This document shows, piece after piece, positions 26,446 through 40,581 of a stretch of 64,000 bases of DNA. The translations under genes were made by a program, and so were the position numbers. Where the stretch lies: NCBI RefSeq assembly GCF_000235425.2, contig NZ_KI912267.1, positions 1,477,290 through 1,541,289 on the forward strand, written 5' to 3'. The notes beneath the pieces were generated by a model, which worked only from the letters and a program-made list of their open reading frames with translations, was not told the DNA's origin and searched no databases. The first letter of the stretch is position 1; the number at the start of each line of letters is the position of its first letter. Source of the stretch: Pseudofrankia saprophytica. GTDB taxonomy: Bacteria; Actinomycetota; Actinomycetes; Frankiales; Frankiaceae.

Positions 26446-26742
26446 ATGGCGAACGTTCACGTCGACTACGAGGCGATCCGGAGTACCGCGACGACGCTGT
26501 CGCGCGCGCAGACCGACATGGAAAACCAGCTGACCACCCTGAAGACGCTGATCGACCAGCTGGTCACCAGCGGCTTCATCACCGACCAGGCCTCCGGCCG
26601 GTTCCAGACGTCCTACTCCAACTGGGACATCGGCACCCGCCAGGCGATCACCGGCCTGGAGGGCATGGCCAAGTTCCTCACCGAGGCCGTGACCCAGCAC
26701 GAGCAGCTCGACACGTCGCTCAGCTCGGCCGCCGGCGGCTGA
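26446..26742 (+). CDS. WXG100-family type VII secretion protein
   Basis: A 98-residue protein with the size and pattern of EsxA/EsxB: helix one DYEAIRSTATTLSRAQTDME, a turn with YSNWDIGTRQ, and helix two AITGLEGMAKFLTEAVTQHE. The Trp sits at residue 64 with Gly three places later (WDIG, not the strict WxG), as in many actinobacterial relatives. WXG100 proteins fold as helical-hairpin dimers and are exported by, or activate, the EccC/EssC ATPase. It lies directly upstream of the Rhs toxin gene, and an EssC-like ATPase gene is 7 kb away. Confidence 0.87.
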   Translation: MANVHVDYEAIRSTATTLSRAQTDMENQLTTLKTLIDQLVTSGFITDQASGRFQTSYSNWDIGTRQAITGLEGMAKFLTEAVTQHEQLDTSLSSAAGG

Positions 26743-26884
26743 TCCTCGGCTCGGCCGCCGGCGGCCGAGCCGCCAGTAACGCTCTCCGACCGTGTGGCCG
26801 GCGCCCCTCGCACCGGCCACACGGCGGCAGGGAGACGCGCCTCCACGCGTACGTCGCGCGCCAGTTTGTTGGGAGCACGCACCG

Positions 26885-31966
<5,082 letters not shown>

Positions 31967-32413
31967 TGGTAGAACCAGAACAGGTCACTATAACCCTCGC
32001 CGACGCCATCAGCGCGTTCCGCGACCTCAATGAGTTCGTGGTCTCACTCGACCGAATTGGTTCACGGATTGGTGGCGGCAACAACAGCCCGGACATTCTG
32101 TACGGCTACATAGTCAGTCATGATGTAGGCCCGCGCTTGGCGCGGCTACGAAGAATGCTCGGCGATGCCCTGGAGTCTGCGATCGGCGAGGACGAGGTAG
32201 ACAGGATCGGTGAGTCATCTTATTTTTATACCGATGACTAAAGTCGCTTGCACTCATTAGACCACACGCTGGCGACGCACGGCGACGCTTTAAACGATGA
32301 GATAAATACAGCCGGTAGAGGTAGGGAAGAATCGATCGAGTTCACGATGTAGGCCGTGGCCGCGGGTGTCGAATGGCAGGGTCTACAGAAGGATGTCACC
32401 GCAGGTCCTGGTC

Positions 32414-32439
32414 CCGGTCCTGTTCTCGAGCAGGACCGG
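32414..32439. terminator. Hairpin between convergent genes
   Basis: CCGGTCCTG and its complement CAGGACCGG (perfect 9-bp arms, 8-base loop) lie between the immunity gene and the convergent AbiEi-like gene. No T-tract is present. It may terminate transcription from both sides. The rest of 32242-32577 holds no convincing gene. Confidence 0.45.
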
Positions 32440-32577
32440 CAGGTCGCGTCACCACAGAGGACCAGTGACTGTGGCCGCACCGGTCTTGCGGCCGGCCGCT
32501 GCCGGATCTCTGACCAACTTCCACTGATCCAAGTGCAGGTGCCTTCAATCCGTATGAACGGTAATTTGGCGCTAGGA

Positions 32578-33516
32578 TCAGATACGGCCGATAACACAGT
32601 TGGAGCGGGTGCAGGGGTGGGGGAAACCGCGCCAGCCGGCGGTTTGGAGGAGGGTGGTGATTTCGGCGGCTAGGTCGCAGGGGTGGTCGTGGACGGTGGC
32701 GAAGCTGTAGCGCAGGGGGTGGTGGCCGGCGAGGACAGCGGCGTTGTCGATGCGCTGGTCTCGGGTGCGGGCTTGGGGCGGGTGGGCTAGTAGGCCATCG
32801 AGTTCGACTCGAACGCCGTAGTCGCGGTAGAAGACGTCGTCGCGCCAGGAACCGCCATGGCGTGGCCGGATGACCTGGCGTTCGCCCCTGGGCAGGCCGT
32901 GGGCTCGTTCGACGTTGCGAAGGTAGGCGAGTTCGAGGACGGAGTGGCAGCCCTCGGCCACGTCCCGGAGCCCGCCGGTCAGGGCCTTGCGCCACCGGAG
33001 CCGGGGCCGGGCGTCCAGGGCGGATTCCAGTCGCTTCACCGTCGTCATCCGCGCGCCGACCGCCCTTGCCAGCCAGCTGATGGCCTCGTCGAGATTACGG
33101 GAGCACTGGGCTAGGTCGATGACTGTCTCCTCGACCCGGGTCTGAGGCGGTGTTCTAACGGGGTGGCGGATGAGCTCGGCGTGGATCGTGCGGTGAAAGC
33201 GGACGCCCGGGACCGGGGCTGGAGTGCGCGGGTACGGCACGGTGATGTGGATGGTCGGGCTCGGGCATTCCAGCAGGCCGGCCAGCTCCGCCGCAGTGTG
33301 ATGACTGAGCATCGCCCCTGGCCCGGCCCGCAGCAGCACCGCCCACAGCTGCGCCTCTCGCGGCAGCGGCCCGCTGAACGTGGCGTAGACGCCGGGAAAG
33401 ACGCGAACCCAGCGCCTGGCGGCGATATTGGCTTCGATCTGCCCGTCAGTGATCCCGCATCCCAGTGCCTGGTCCCGCCTGACCACCCCGTGCTGCTCCC
33501 GCACCGCATCCAACAC
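32578..33516 (-). CDS. AbiEi-like antitoxin domain plus DUF559-like nuclease-fold protein
   Basis: A 312-residue protein, GTG at 33516. The N terminus (HGVVRRDQALGCGITDGQIE, then RRWVRVFPGVYATF) is the AbiEi_4-type winged helix and its following region. The C-terminal third, DYGVRVELDGLLAHPP, RDQRIDNAAVLAGHHPLRYS and the terminal helix, is like the DUF559/Vsr endonuclease fold. Such solitary two-domain proteins are abundant in actinobacteria, usually annotated as type IV antitoxin AbiEi. No AbiEii nucleotidyltransferase gene is adjacent, so a classical toxin-antitoxin pair is not supported. It lies between the Rhs toxin and the ATPase gene. Confidence 0.8.
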   Translation of the reverse strand: MLDAVREQHGVVRRDQALGCGITDGQIEANIAARRWVRVFPGVYATFSGPLPREAQLWAVLLRAGPGAMLSHHTAAELAGLLECPSPTIHITVPYPRTPAPVPGVRFHRTIHAELIRHPVRTPPQTRVEETVIDLAQCSRNLDEAISWLARAVGARMTTVKRLESALDARPRLRWRKALTGGLRDVAEGCHSVLELAYLRNVERAHGLPRGERQVIRPRHGGSWRDDVFYRDYGVRVELDGLLAHPPQARTRDQRIDNAAVLAGHHPLRYSFATVHDHPCDLAAEITTLLQTAGWRGFPHPCTRSNCVIGRI

Positions 33517-33599
33517 GCCTCAAGAATGCCTCCCCAAAGCCCTCGCTGGATCTTCTCACGCGACCTGTGGATACCCAGGCACCTGTGGAGAACCCACCC

Positions 33600-33659
33600 C
33601 TCCATGATCTGGTGGGATTTTCGGAGTGATAGCGCCGAAAATCCCACCAGATCATGGAG
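33600..33659. repeat. Long palindromic element, copy 1 (perfect 25-bp arms)
   Basis: A 60-bp element with two perfect 25-bp arms (left arm starts CTCCATGATCTGG and ends ATTTTCGG) around a 10-base loop AGTGATAGCG. A diverged second copy lies about 210 bp further on. The sequence is AT-richer than its surroundings. It is probably a dispersed REP/MITE-like palindrome and could also act as a terminator between the ATPase and AbiEi-like genes. Confidence 0.9.
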
Positions 33660-33870
33660 GGACCCGTCGATTTCGGGGGCGATGATGTCCTCGGAGCCAA
33701 GGCAGTCCTGATCGGCAGGGATCAGCCGCCTCGCCCTCGCGGCCCGCCCCGGCCCGGCCCACGCCGTATCCAGGAAGCACCCCAATCCAGCCCTTGCGCC
33801 TCTCCCCCGGAAGACGGCCGCGCCAAGACAGGCCCCGCACAAAAACCCCGACCGGAGACAAGCGCGAACC

Positions 33871-33926
33871 CCATGATCTGGTGCGATCCTCGGAGTCATA
33901 GCGCCGAAAATCCCACCAGATCATGG
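33871..33926. repeat. Long palindromic element, copy 2 (23-bp arms, three mismatches)
   Basis: This is the same element as at 33600: arms CCATGATCTGGTG... and ...CCAGATCATGG around the loop AGTCATAGCG, with three mismatches confined to the left arm. The right arm is identical to that of copy 1 over 23 bases. Another AGATCATGA follows at about 33934. The 33517-33993 interval holds these elements and no gene that I can support. Confidence 0.88.
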
Positions 33927-33993
33927 TGAGCTCAGATCATGATGAGCCGCCTCGCCCGATGCGATCCTGCTCGCCGGTTTTCGCCGACCACCT

Positions 33994-36900
33994 TCAACCA
34001 GCGAGCTGGAGGAGCGTGGCGGCGCCCTGGGTGATGAGGTAGCCGCGGCCGGCGGGAGCGGGGAAGAACTGGTCGGGTTCGAGGCGGAGGCCGTGGTCGC
34101 GGGCGGTGTGAGGGCTGGTGGGGGTCAGCAGGAGGATGCCGCCGCTGGTCTTGATCTCGTTCGCGACCTTGAGCAGGGAGCGGCGCTGGCCGTTGAAGAC
34201 GGGGGTCGCGTCGCCGCAGAGGACGAGGGCCAGACGGCCGCGGGCGGCGGGGCTCGCGGCCTCCTCCAGCAGCGTTGGGGCCTCCGCGAAGTTCACCACG
34301 CTGGCGGAGACGGCGATCTGGTCGCAGTCGTCGACGATGACCGCGAACCGGCCGTCGCCGAACGCCTCGGCGGCTTCGCGCAGGTCGGCATCCTTGAGGG
34401 TGCTGCCGGTGACGACCCGCACGCCCTCGTCGCCGTCACCAGCGCCGTCGCCGTCGCCTGCGGCGTCACCAGCGACGGCGGCGTCACCAGCGCCTGCGGC
34501 GTCACCAACGCCAGCGCCAGCGCGGAGCCCGAGACCGAGGAGTCGGGGCAGCTCGGAGCGGGGCGGTACGACGAGGAGCACGCCGACGCCGGCGTGACGC
34601 AGCCCGCGGGCGATGGTCGCGGCCGCCGTGGTCCGCCCGGAGCCAGCCGGGCCGGAGACGATCAGCCCCTGTGGGCCGGCGCCGAACAGGTCGAGGCCGA
34701 TGGCCGTGGCGTCGCGGCCGCCTACGCCGAGCGGCAGCCAGGTCGCGGACGGGCGCGGGTCGGGCGGCGCCAGCTCGTCGACGGTCACGGCGGTCGGCAG
34801 CGACGGGAACGGCCGCGGCAGCCGATCCGCGCCGACGGCGGCGTTGGTTACGGCGGCGTCGGTGCCAGCGTCGACGTCGACGTCGACGCTGGTGACGGCG
34901 GCGCCCGGCCGGGAGGCGACGAGGCGCGCGAGCTCGATCGCGGTGAGGTGGTGGCGGGCGACCTGCAGGTGGGTCCCGGACGAGGCTTCGACGGCCCGAC
35001 CGGGTAGTTCGGGCGGGCTGGCGACGCCGGACGGATAGTGCATGCGGCGCAGCTCCTCCTTGCCGAACGGGAGGAGGACGCGGCGGGTGAACAGGTTCGC
35101 GGTCCTGCTGGCGGCCAGATCCTGCCCGCCGATGGCCACGACGTGCACGCCGACCGGCGGGCCGGTGGCGATCACGTCGCGCAGCAGGGTGAGCATCGAC
35201 GTCTCGACGAACGTCGGGTCGGACCGATTCTCGAAATAGTCCCAGCCGTCGACGATCAACAGGATCCGGGGACCGCCGTGACGACCAGATCCGCCGGCAC
35301 CGAGGCGGGCGGTCTGGCGGGTGGTGACCTCGTCGGCGAGCCAGGTGAGCAGCCGGCGGATCCGGTCGGGCTCTCGGGCCGAGATGACGGCGCCGCAGTG
35401 CGGCAGTTCCGCGTAGTCGGCGAGCCCGGCCGGCTGGTGTTCGATGACGTAGAACTGCGCCGAGTCGGGCCGGAAGCGCAAGGCGAGGCCGGCGATGAGG
35501 GTCCTGGCGAGCGTGGTGCGGCCGGTCTGCGGGCCGCCGGCGACGAGCAGCCGGTCGGTGCCGTCCAGGTCGAGGACAGCCGGCGGCTGGGCCTGCGCCG
35601 CCGGCTCGTCGAGGAGCCCGAACGGGATCTCGCCGGAGGTCGGAGTCGTCGTCGCCATCGCCGCCAGGTCACCCGCGGTGAGCTCCGCGGGCAGCGGTGG
35701 CCGCAGCGGTCGGAACGGCCGGAACGGCGCGGGCCCGCTGACGAGCGCCGCCGCCTGCTCGATCGCGCGGATCGTGAGCGTCTGGTCGGTGGCCGCGCCG
35801 CCGTGGTCGACCTTCTCCTCGGGCCGGGGCGTGCCGAGCGTGACCCAGCCGACCGTGCGGACCCGGGCGGGACGGGCACCACCCATCGGCGGCGGATCGC
35901 CGAGGTAGCCGGACTGGAACAGCCGCGGGGTGCGGGTCTCGTCCTTGGTGCGGAGGATCATGCCCCGCCCACGCAGCCGGCCGGGGATCGCCGCCGCGTC
36001 CGGCACGCCCAGCACCTCGACGCTGTCGGCCGGCTCGTTCTGCCGCAGCGTGATCCGCAGGTCGATGTTGTTCTTCAGCTCGGCCGAGAGCTTCCCCTGC
36101 AGCGATTGGGTGGCGAGCACCAGGTGCATCCCGAGCGAGCGGCCCTTGGCGGCGACGTTCACCAGCTCCTTGAGGAAGTCCGGCGACGTCTCCAGCACCC
36201 GAGCGAACTCGTCGAAAATCATCACCAGCCGCGGCAGCGCCGGCGCCGGCGCGGCACCGTCGCCACGACCACCGGCACCGCCGGCGCCGGTGCCGGTGCC
36301 GGCGGTACCGCCGGTGCCGGTTCCACCGTGGGCGCGCAGCTCGCGCCAGTACTCGTCGATCTCGCCGCCGTAGTGGGCGAGCAGCCGTTCCCTGCGGCTG
36401 ACCTCGGCGCGTACCGAGGCGAGCACCCGCCTCGCCGCCGCCTCGTCGAACACGTCGGCGGCGGTCTGTCCGGTCGAGCGGATCAGCGCGACCACGTGCG
36501 GGCAGTGCTCGAACGGCAGGAACGCGCTGCCGCCCTTGAAGTCGACGAGCACCAGGTTCAGCTCGTCCGGCGAGTTCGCCAGCAGCAGCGACGTGACGAG
36601 CGTCTGCAGCAGGATGCTCTTTCCCGCGCCGGTGGCCCCGCCGAGCATGGTGTGCGGGCCCTGCGCGGCCAGGTCCACGGTCACCGGCCCGTCGGCGTCG
36701 GCACCGAGCGGAACCCTCGTCGTCGGACCCGGCGAGGCCGACCACAGGTCGGCGACGTCGCGCGCGTCCGGCTGCCCGATCCCGAGCAGGTCGAGGAATC
36801 GGACCGGGTAGGGGATGCTCGCCTGCACGCTGCCCAGCGTGAGCCGGTCGCGCAGCGGGGCGACGGCACGTGCCAGCGCCTCGGCCTCAGCCGTGGTGAG

Positions 36901-38574
36901 GCCCTCGGCGCGCCCGACCCGCTCGCCGTCCCGGCCGGTCACCCGGATCATGAGCTTGTCGTCGACGACGCACTGGACGCGGCACTCGGCCATGTCGTGG
37001 CGATCGACGGCGATGACGTAGACGCCGGCCTCCGGGCCGTCGCGCAGCACGGCCCGCATCCCGGCCAGCTCGCGCAGCGGCAGCGCGCCGTCGAGCAGGA
37101 CGACGACGTCCTCGGCGAACCGGACCTGGCTGTGCCCGCGCCGCTCGGCGGTGCGCAGGGCGATCAGCTCCCGCAGCTCCCTGGTCCGCTCGGCGCGGGT
37201 GGTCGCGGTGTTACCGACCCAGCAGGGGATGTCATTCGCCTCGCCGGCCCAGGTGTGCGGCAGCCAGGTCGCCCAGTACGGGTCGCCGTCGTCGGACGAG
37301 GTGAGCAGCACGAGGCGCAGGTCGTCGGGGCCGCGCAGCACGCCGACCTGGGCGAGCAGGAAGCGGGCGAGCGCGCGTGACGGCTCCTCGGGCCCGGCGA
37401 TGCCGAGCACCCCGGCGGCGCGCAGGTCGACGGTGAGCGGGACGGACCGCAGCCGCGGCTCGGGGAAACCCTCCCAGCGCTCGCCGCGCAGGTCCAGCGT
37501 CGGCGGCGCGTCCGTGAGGCCGAGACGCAGCACCAACGCGTCCGGGGAGTCGGCGGTGCGGGGCCACACCTTGCGGCTGGCGCCGGTCGCGGCCATCGTC
37601 AGCTCGAGCTGGTCCGGCGCCCGCCGGCGGCGGACCCGCTCCTCGGCGTCCAGCCGCCGCGCGATCTCGGACAGCGCCGCCGCCCGGGCCCGCTCGCGCT
37701 GGTCGTGCTCGGCGCGCCGCGCCCGACGCTCCCCCGTCTGGCTCCCGACGATCGTCAGCGGCCCGAGCAGGCACATCAGCAGGATCAGCAGCCGGCCGAG
37801 GACGAGGGCGAGCACCACGCCCATCACGACGGGCAGCAGCGCGGACAGCCAGACGCCGGCCCGGGAGGTGGCGGGCCGCGCGTGCGCCATCGGCAGGGTG
37901 ACCTCGCCGCGGCTGACCGCCGGTGGTGCGTCGAAGGCCCGGTCGAAGTCAAGCCGGCCGTCGTCGCCGGGCCTGGTGACCAGCGGAGCGGCCGGCAGCG
38001 GCACCCATTCGATCCGGTCCGAGCCGACCTCCAGCAGCGCGCCCGGCGACAGCTCGACAGGTTCGACAGGTGCGGCGGAGGCGGCGGGCTCGGCGGGGGC
38101 GGTGAGCTGGACGCCGTCGAGGAAGGTCCCGTTGTGGGAGCCGGCGTCACCGGCAAGAGCCCGGCCGTCGACGTCGATCTCCAGCACGGCGTGCTGGCGG
38201 GAGGCCTCCTCGCAGTGCAGCACCAGGTCGGCATCCGCTGACCGGCCGACGAAACGCCGCCCCGGGGCGAGCCAGGCGACCAGCCCCGCGTCCCGCCCGT
38301 CGACGACGCGCAGCGCGCCGACGATCCCGCGCGGCAGCGACCGCGGGGTGGCGCCTGGCGCCCCGATGGTGATGATGGAGCCCTGCACCAGGGGGCTCTC
38401 CCCCACCGTCGCCGCCGGGTCGAGCCAGTCGTCGCCGACGTAGCAGAGCCGGCCGGCGGCGGGCAGTGGCAGCGCGTCCAGCACGGACCCGACGGTCGTG
38501 TCCGGCTCGGCGGACACCTCGACGTCCCGGCTCGCGCCCGTGGCGGCGTTCCGCGCGGTCAACCTGATGATCAT
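33994..38574 (-). CDS. FHA-containing EccC/EssC-type FtsK/SpoIIIE ATPase
   Basis: The ATG at 38574 gives 1526 residues. Residues 1-75 are a beta-rich FHA/ubiquitin-like domain; an FHA domain follows (FVGRSADADLVL, then GSHNGTFLDG, about 105-165); two close membrane helices lie at about 245-280. Three FtsK-like ATPase modules follow: one has an intact Walker A GGATGAGKS (about 645) and LVLVDFKGG; two and three read GGPQTGRTT (about 1015) and GPAGSGRTT (about 1310), with Arg in place of Lys. FHA domains plus three ATPases match Firmicutes EssC rather than mycobacterial EccC. It should power export of WXG100 and Rhs-type substrates. Confidence 0.9.
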   Translation of the reverse strand: MIIRLTARNAATGASRDVEVSAEPDTTVGSVLDALPLPAAGRLCYVGDDWLDPAATVGESPLVQGSIITIGAPGATPRSLPRGIVGALRVVDGRDAGLVAWLAPGRRFVGRSADADLVLHCEEASRQHAVLEIDVDGRALAGDAGSHNGTFLDGVQLTAPAEPAASAAPVEPVELSPGALLEVGSDRIEWVPLPAAPLVTRPGDDGRLDFDRAFDAPPAVSRGEVTLPMAHARPATSRAGVWLSALLPVVMGVVLALVLGRLLILLMCLLGPLTIVGSQTGERRARRAEHDQRERARAAALSEIARRLDAEERVRRRRAPDQLELTMAATGASRKVWPRTADSPDALVLRLGLTDAPPTLDLRGERWEGFPEPRLRSVPLTVDLRAAGVLGIAGPEEPSRALARFLLAQVGVLRGPDDLRLVLLTSSDDGDPYWATWLPHTWAGEANDIPCWVGNTATTRAERTRELRELIALRTAERRGHSQVRFAEDVVVLLDGALPLRELAGMRAVLRDGPEAGVYVIAVDRHDMAECRVQCVVDDKLMIRVTGRDGERVGRAEGLTTAEAEALARAVAPLRDRLTLGSVQASIPYPVRFLDLLGIGQPDARDVADLWSASPGPTTRVPLGADADGPVTVDLAAQGPHTMLGGATGAGKSILLQTLVTSLLLANSPDELNLVLVDFKGGSAFLPFEHCPHVVALIRSTGQTAADVFDEAAARRVLASVRAEVSRRERLLAHYGGEIDEYWRELRAHGGTGTGGTAGTGTGAGGAGGRGDGAAPAPALPRLVMIFDEFARVLETSPDFLKELVNVAAKGRSLGMHLVLATQSLQGKLSAELKNNIDLRITLRQNEPADSVEVLGVPDAAAIPGRLRGRGMILRTKDETRTPRLFQSGYLGDPPPMGGARPARVRTVGWVTLGTPRPEEKVDHGGAATDQTLTIRAIEQAAALVSGPAPFRPFRPLRPPLPAELTAGDLAAMATTTPTSGEIPFGLLDEPAAQAQPPAVLDLDGTDRLLVAGGPQTGRTTLARTLIAGLALRFRPDSAQFYVIEHQPAGLADYAELPHCGAVISAREPDRIRRLLTWLADEVTTRQTARLGAGGSGRHGGPRILLIVDGWDYFENRSDPTFVETSMLTLLRDVIATGPPVGVHVVAIGGQDLAASRTANLFTRRVLLPFGKEELRRMHYPSGVASPPELPGRAVEASSGTHLQVARHHLTAIELARLVASRPGAAVTSVDVDVDAGTDAAVTNAAVGADRLPRPFPSLPTAVTVDELAPPDPRPSATWLPLGVGGRDATAIGLDLFGAGPQGLIVSGPAGSGRTTAAATIARGLRHAGVGVLLVVPPRSELPRLLGLGLRAGAGVGDAAGAGDAAVAGDAAGDGDGAGDGDEGVRVVTGSTLKDADLREAAEAFGDGRFAVIVDDCDQIAVSASVVNFAEAPTLLEEAASPAARGRLALVLCGDATPVFNGQRRSLLKVANEIKTSGGILLLTPTSPHTARDHGLRLEPDQFFPAPAGRGYLITQGAATLLQLAG

Positions 38575-38716
38575 GATCGACCCGCCCCGGACCCGGCGCC
38601 CACGGGCCGCGGCACACCGCGCCCGACCGACAGAACCTGCCGCACCCCAGCCACTCTCATGATTCCCCCGTACCGGGACAGAGTAGCCGGCCACCCGGCA
38701 CGTTCCCGCCACGCGA

Positions 38717-38757
38717 ATCTGGACGGGCCCCGGGCTTGCCGCGGGGCCCGTCCAGAT
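38717..38757 (-). terminator. Strong hairpin between the DUF4389 and EssC-like genes
   Basis: Perfect 16-bp arms (ATCTGGACGGGCCCCG and complement) enclose a 9-base loop, 11 bp after the stop of the DUF4389 gene. This is a likely rho-independent terminator, although without a T-tract. If so, the downstream EssC-like gene has its own promoter. Confidence 0.7.
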
Positions 38758-38768
38758 GTGCTGGCGCG

Positions 38769-40388
38769 CTAGGCGCGTGTCACCCGGTGACGCGAGAGGC
38801 GGACGACCGGGATGACGATCAGCAGCACGCCGCCGACGAGGGCCGCCCCGCCGACGGACAGGGCGATCGCCGACCAGGTGCCGAGGTCGGGGATCGTCGC
38901 GCCGAGGTCGGTGCGGACGGCGACGCCGGCGGAGCCGTTCTCGTTCGCCAGCACCAGCGTCCAGTCGCCACCCCGGGCGTCCCAGGTCAGCGTCTGGCTA
39001 CCGGTGCCGGACACGGAGGCGACCCAGATGTCGGTGCTCGCCGGCGGCCTTGCGAGCGGGCCGCCGGCGTGGTCACGCCAGGTCCCCGACCCGTCGGGCC
39101 GCACGACGCTGTAGGCCACCTGGTCGAGGTAGGCCGTCACGTCGTCGGTGCGGGCGATGCCGACGAACACCGGCTTCGCCGGGTCGTTCGACGCCGCCCG
39201 GACGCGGACGGTGCCGAGCACGTCGGCCCAGCCCGCCCGGACATCCGCCGGGCCGAGATCGACCTTCTCGCTGGTCAGCGCGTAGCCCGGGGTCTGCAGG
39301 GACCGCGTCGAGGTGGTGACGTAACCGTCGTCACGCACCGCGTGGTCGACATACAGCCCAGTGCTGCCCGCGGCCAGCAGGCCGAGCGAGGCGAGCCCCA
39401 GGACCGCGCCGACCACGACCGTGACGATCCGGCCCGCGGTCCAGCCCGGTATCCGCGCCCCCGGCGCGTCCGGCCGGGGTTCCAGTGCGGTGCCGCCACT
39501 CGTGCCCACGCCCGTGGCGCCATCCGTGGCGGACGCCGTGGCCGGGGGCGTGGGGGTGCCGCCGCCCGCCGGGCCTGCCCAGGGGCCCACCTGGCCCGTT
39601 CCGGCTTCGGTGTGGGTGGACAGATCGGGGTAGGCGTGGCCGGTCGCGTCACCCTCTGCCGGGCCCGACGGCGGGGACGTGTGCGTGCCGGACGGCTCCG
39701 GGCCCCCCTGATCGAGGCGGAACGGTGGGTAGGTGTCGGTCATCAGGGCCGCGTAGGCGGCGACGCGCAGCACCCAGCGGTCCAGTCCGATGACCAGGTC
39801 GTAGAGGTGGCGCGGGTACCGGCCACTGAACAGCAGCACGACCGCCGCGACCACGACCAGGATCGGGATCAGGCCCCAGAAGGACCCGCCGTTGTTGACG
39901 CTGCCCCTGTTCCAACCGAGCAGCAGCCCGAGCACCAGGTAGTGCGGTATGGCGAGCAGCCACCACTTGACCAGGACGAGGCCGCGGGAGAGGCGCTCGG
40001 GGTAGGTGATCTCGAGATGCGCCGGGTAGTCCGGCACGTCGTCGAGCGTGAACGGCGGGTAGCGGTCCGTGGCGAGCCCGCCGTAGGCGTAGTACTGCAC
40101 CCGCCAGGTCCAGCGCAGTACCCCGACGTTGAAGTCGAAGATCGGGCGCGGGTAGCGGCCGGTGAACAGGATCGCGAAGAAGGTGACCACGGTGAGAACC
40201 GCGAACGCCACCCACAGGAAGAACAGAACGATGAAGTGCGGGATGACGAGCACCCACTTCACGAGCCAGAGCCAGCGCGACAGGCGCGGGTCCGGGCCGG
40301 GCGCCGCGTCCACCCGGACCGGCTGCGCCGGCGGCGGGGGTGCCGCGGGTTGGGCGAACTGGTAGGGGTGATCAGTGCTGGCGGGCAT
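38769..40388 (-). CDS. DUF4389 membrane protein, two domain copies
   Basis: A 539-residue membrane protein. Two DUF4389-type repeats are visible: RWLWLVKWVLVIPHFIVLF with FTGRYPRPIFDFNVGVLRW, and RGLVLVKWWLLAIPHYLVLG with FSGRYPRHLYDLVIGLDRW. A Pro/Gly/Ala/Thr-rich linker (about residues 215-310) follows, then one more membrane helix (about 318-340), an outside beta-rich region and a C-terminal helix (about 495-530). The function of DUF4389 proteins is not established. It is upstream of the EssC-like gene on the same strand but separated by a probable terminator, so a link to secretion is only positional. Confidence 0.85.
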   Translation of the reverse strand: MPASTDHPYQFAQPAAPPPPAQPVRVDAAPGPDPRLSRWLWLVKWVLVIPHFIVLFFLWVAFAVLTVVTFFAILFTGRYPRPIFDFNVGVLRWTWRVQYYAYGGLATDRYPPFTLDDVPDYPAHLEITYPERLSRGLVLVKWWLLAIPHYLVLGLLLGWNRGSVNNGGSFWGLIPILVVVAAVVLLFSGRYPRHLYDLVIGLDRWVLRVAAYAALMTDTYPPFRLDQGGPEPSGTHTSPPSGPAEGDATGHAYPDLSTHTEAGTGQVGPWAGPAGGGTPTPPATASATDGATGVGTSGGTALEPRPDAPGARIPGWTAGRIVTVVVGAVLGLASLGLLAAGSTGLYVDHAVRDDGYVTTSTRSLQTPGYALTSEKVDLGPADVRAGWADVLGTVRVRAASNDPAKPVFVGIARTDDVTAYLDQVAYSVVRPDGSGTWRDHAGGPLARPPASTDIWVASVSGTGSQTLTWDARGGDWTLVLANENGSAGVAVRTDLGATIPDLGTWSAIALSVGGAALVGGVLLIVIPVVRLSRHRVTRA

Positions 40389-40581
40389 CGTTTACCACCT
40401 CTTCGATGCGCCGAGGATGCCTCCTCTCCAAAGGTTCCCGACACCGGCTCGCGTACCAAGGTCCCTACAGCTTTCCCGCGGCAGTCCTTCGTCTACGAGC
40501 GGCGTCCCGGCTGCCCGGTTGGAGGGGCCGAAGGGCAGGTTTCGGCCTCGGCAGCGGTCTCCGTCGGATCTCAGTCGGATC

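Noticed and set aside
32238..32597. 119-residue minus-strand ORF after the immunity gene
   Set aside because: It crosses the inverted repeat between convergent genes, has no clear ribosome-binding site or conserved pattern, and overlaps the end of the AbiEi-like gene in another frame.
33446..33924. Short ORFs encoding MIWWDFR-type peptides
   Set aside because: They are translations of the palindromic elements, not genes.
35038..37380. 780-residue plus-strand open frame
   Set aside because: It is antisense to the EssC-like ATPase gene, which has clear motifs; GC-rich codon bias keeps the opposite frame open.
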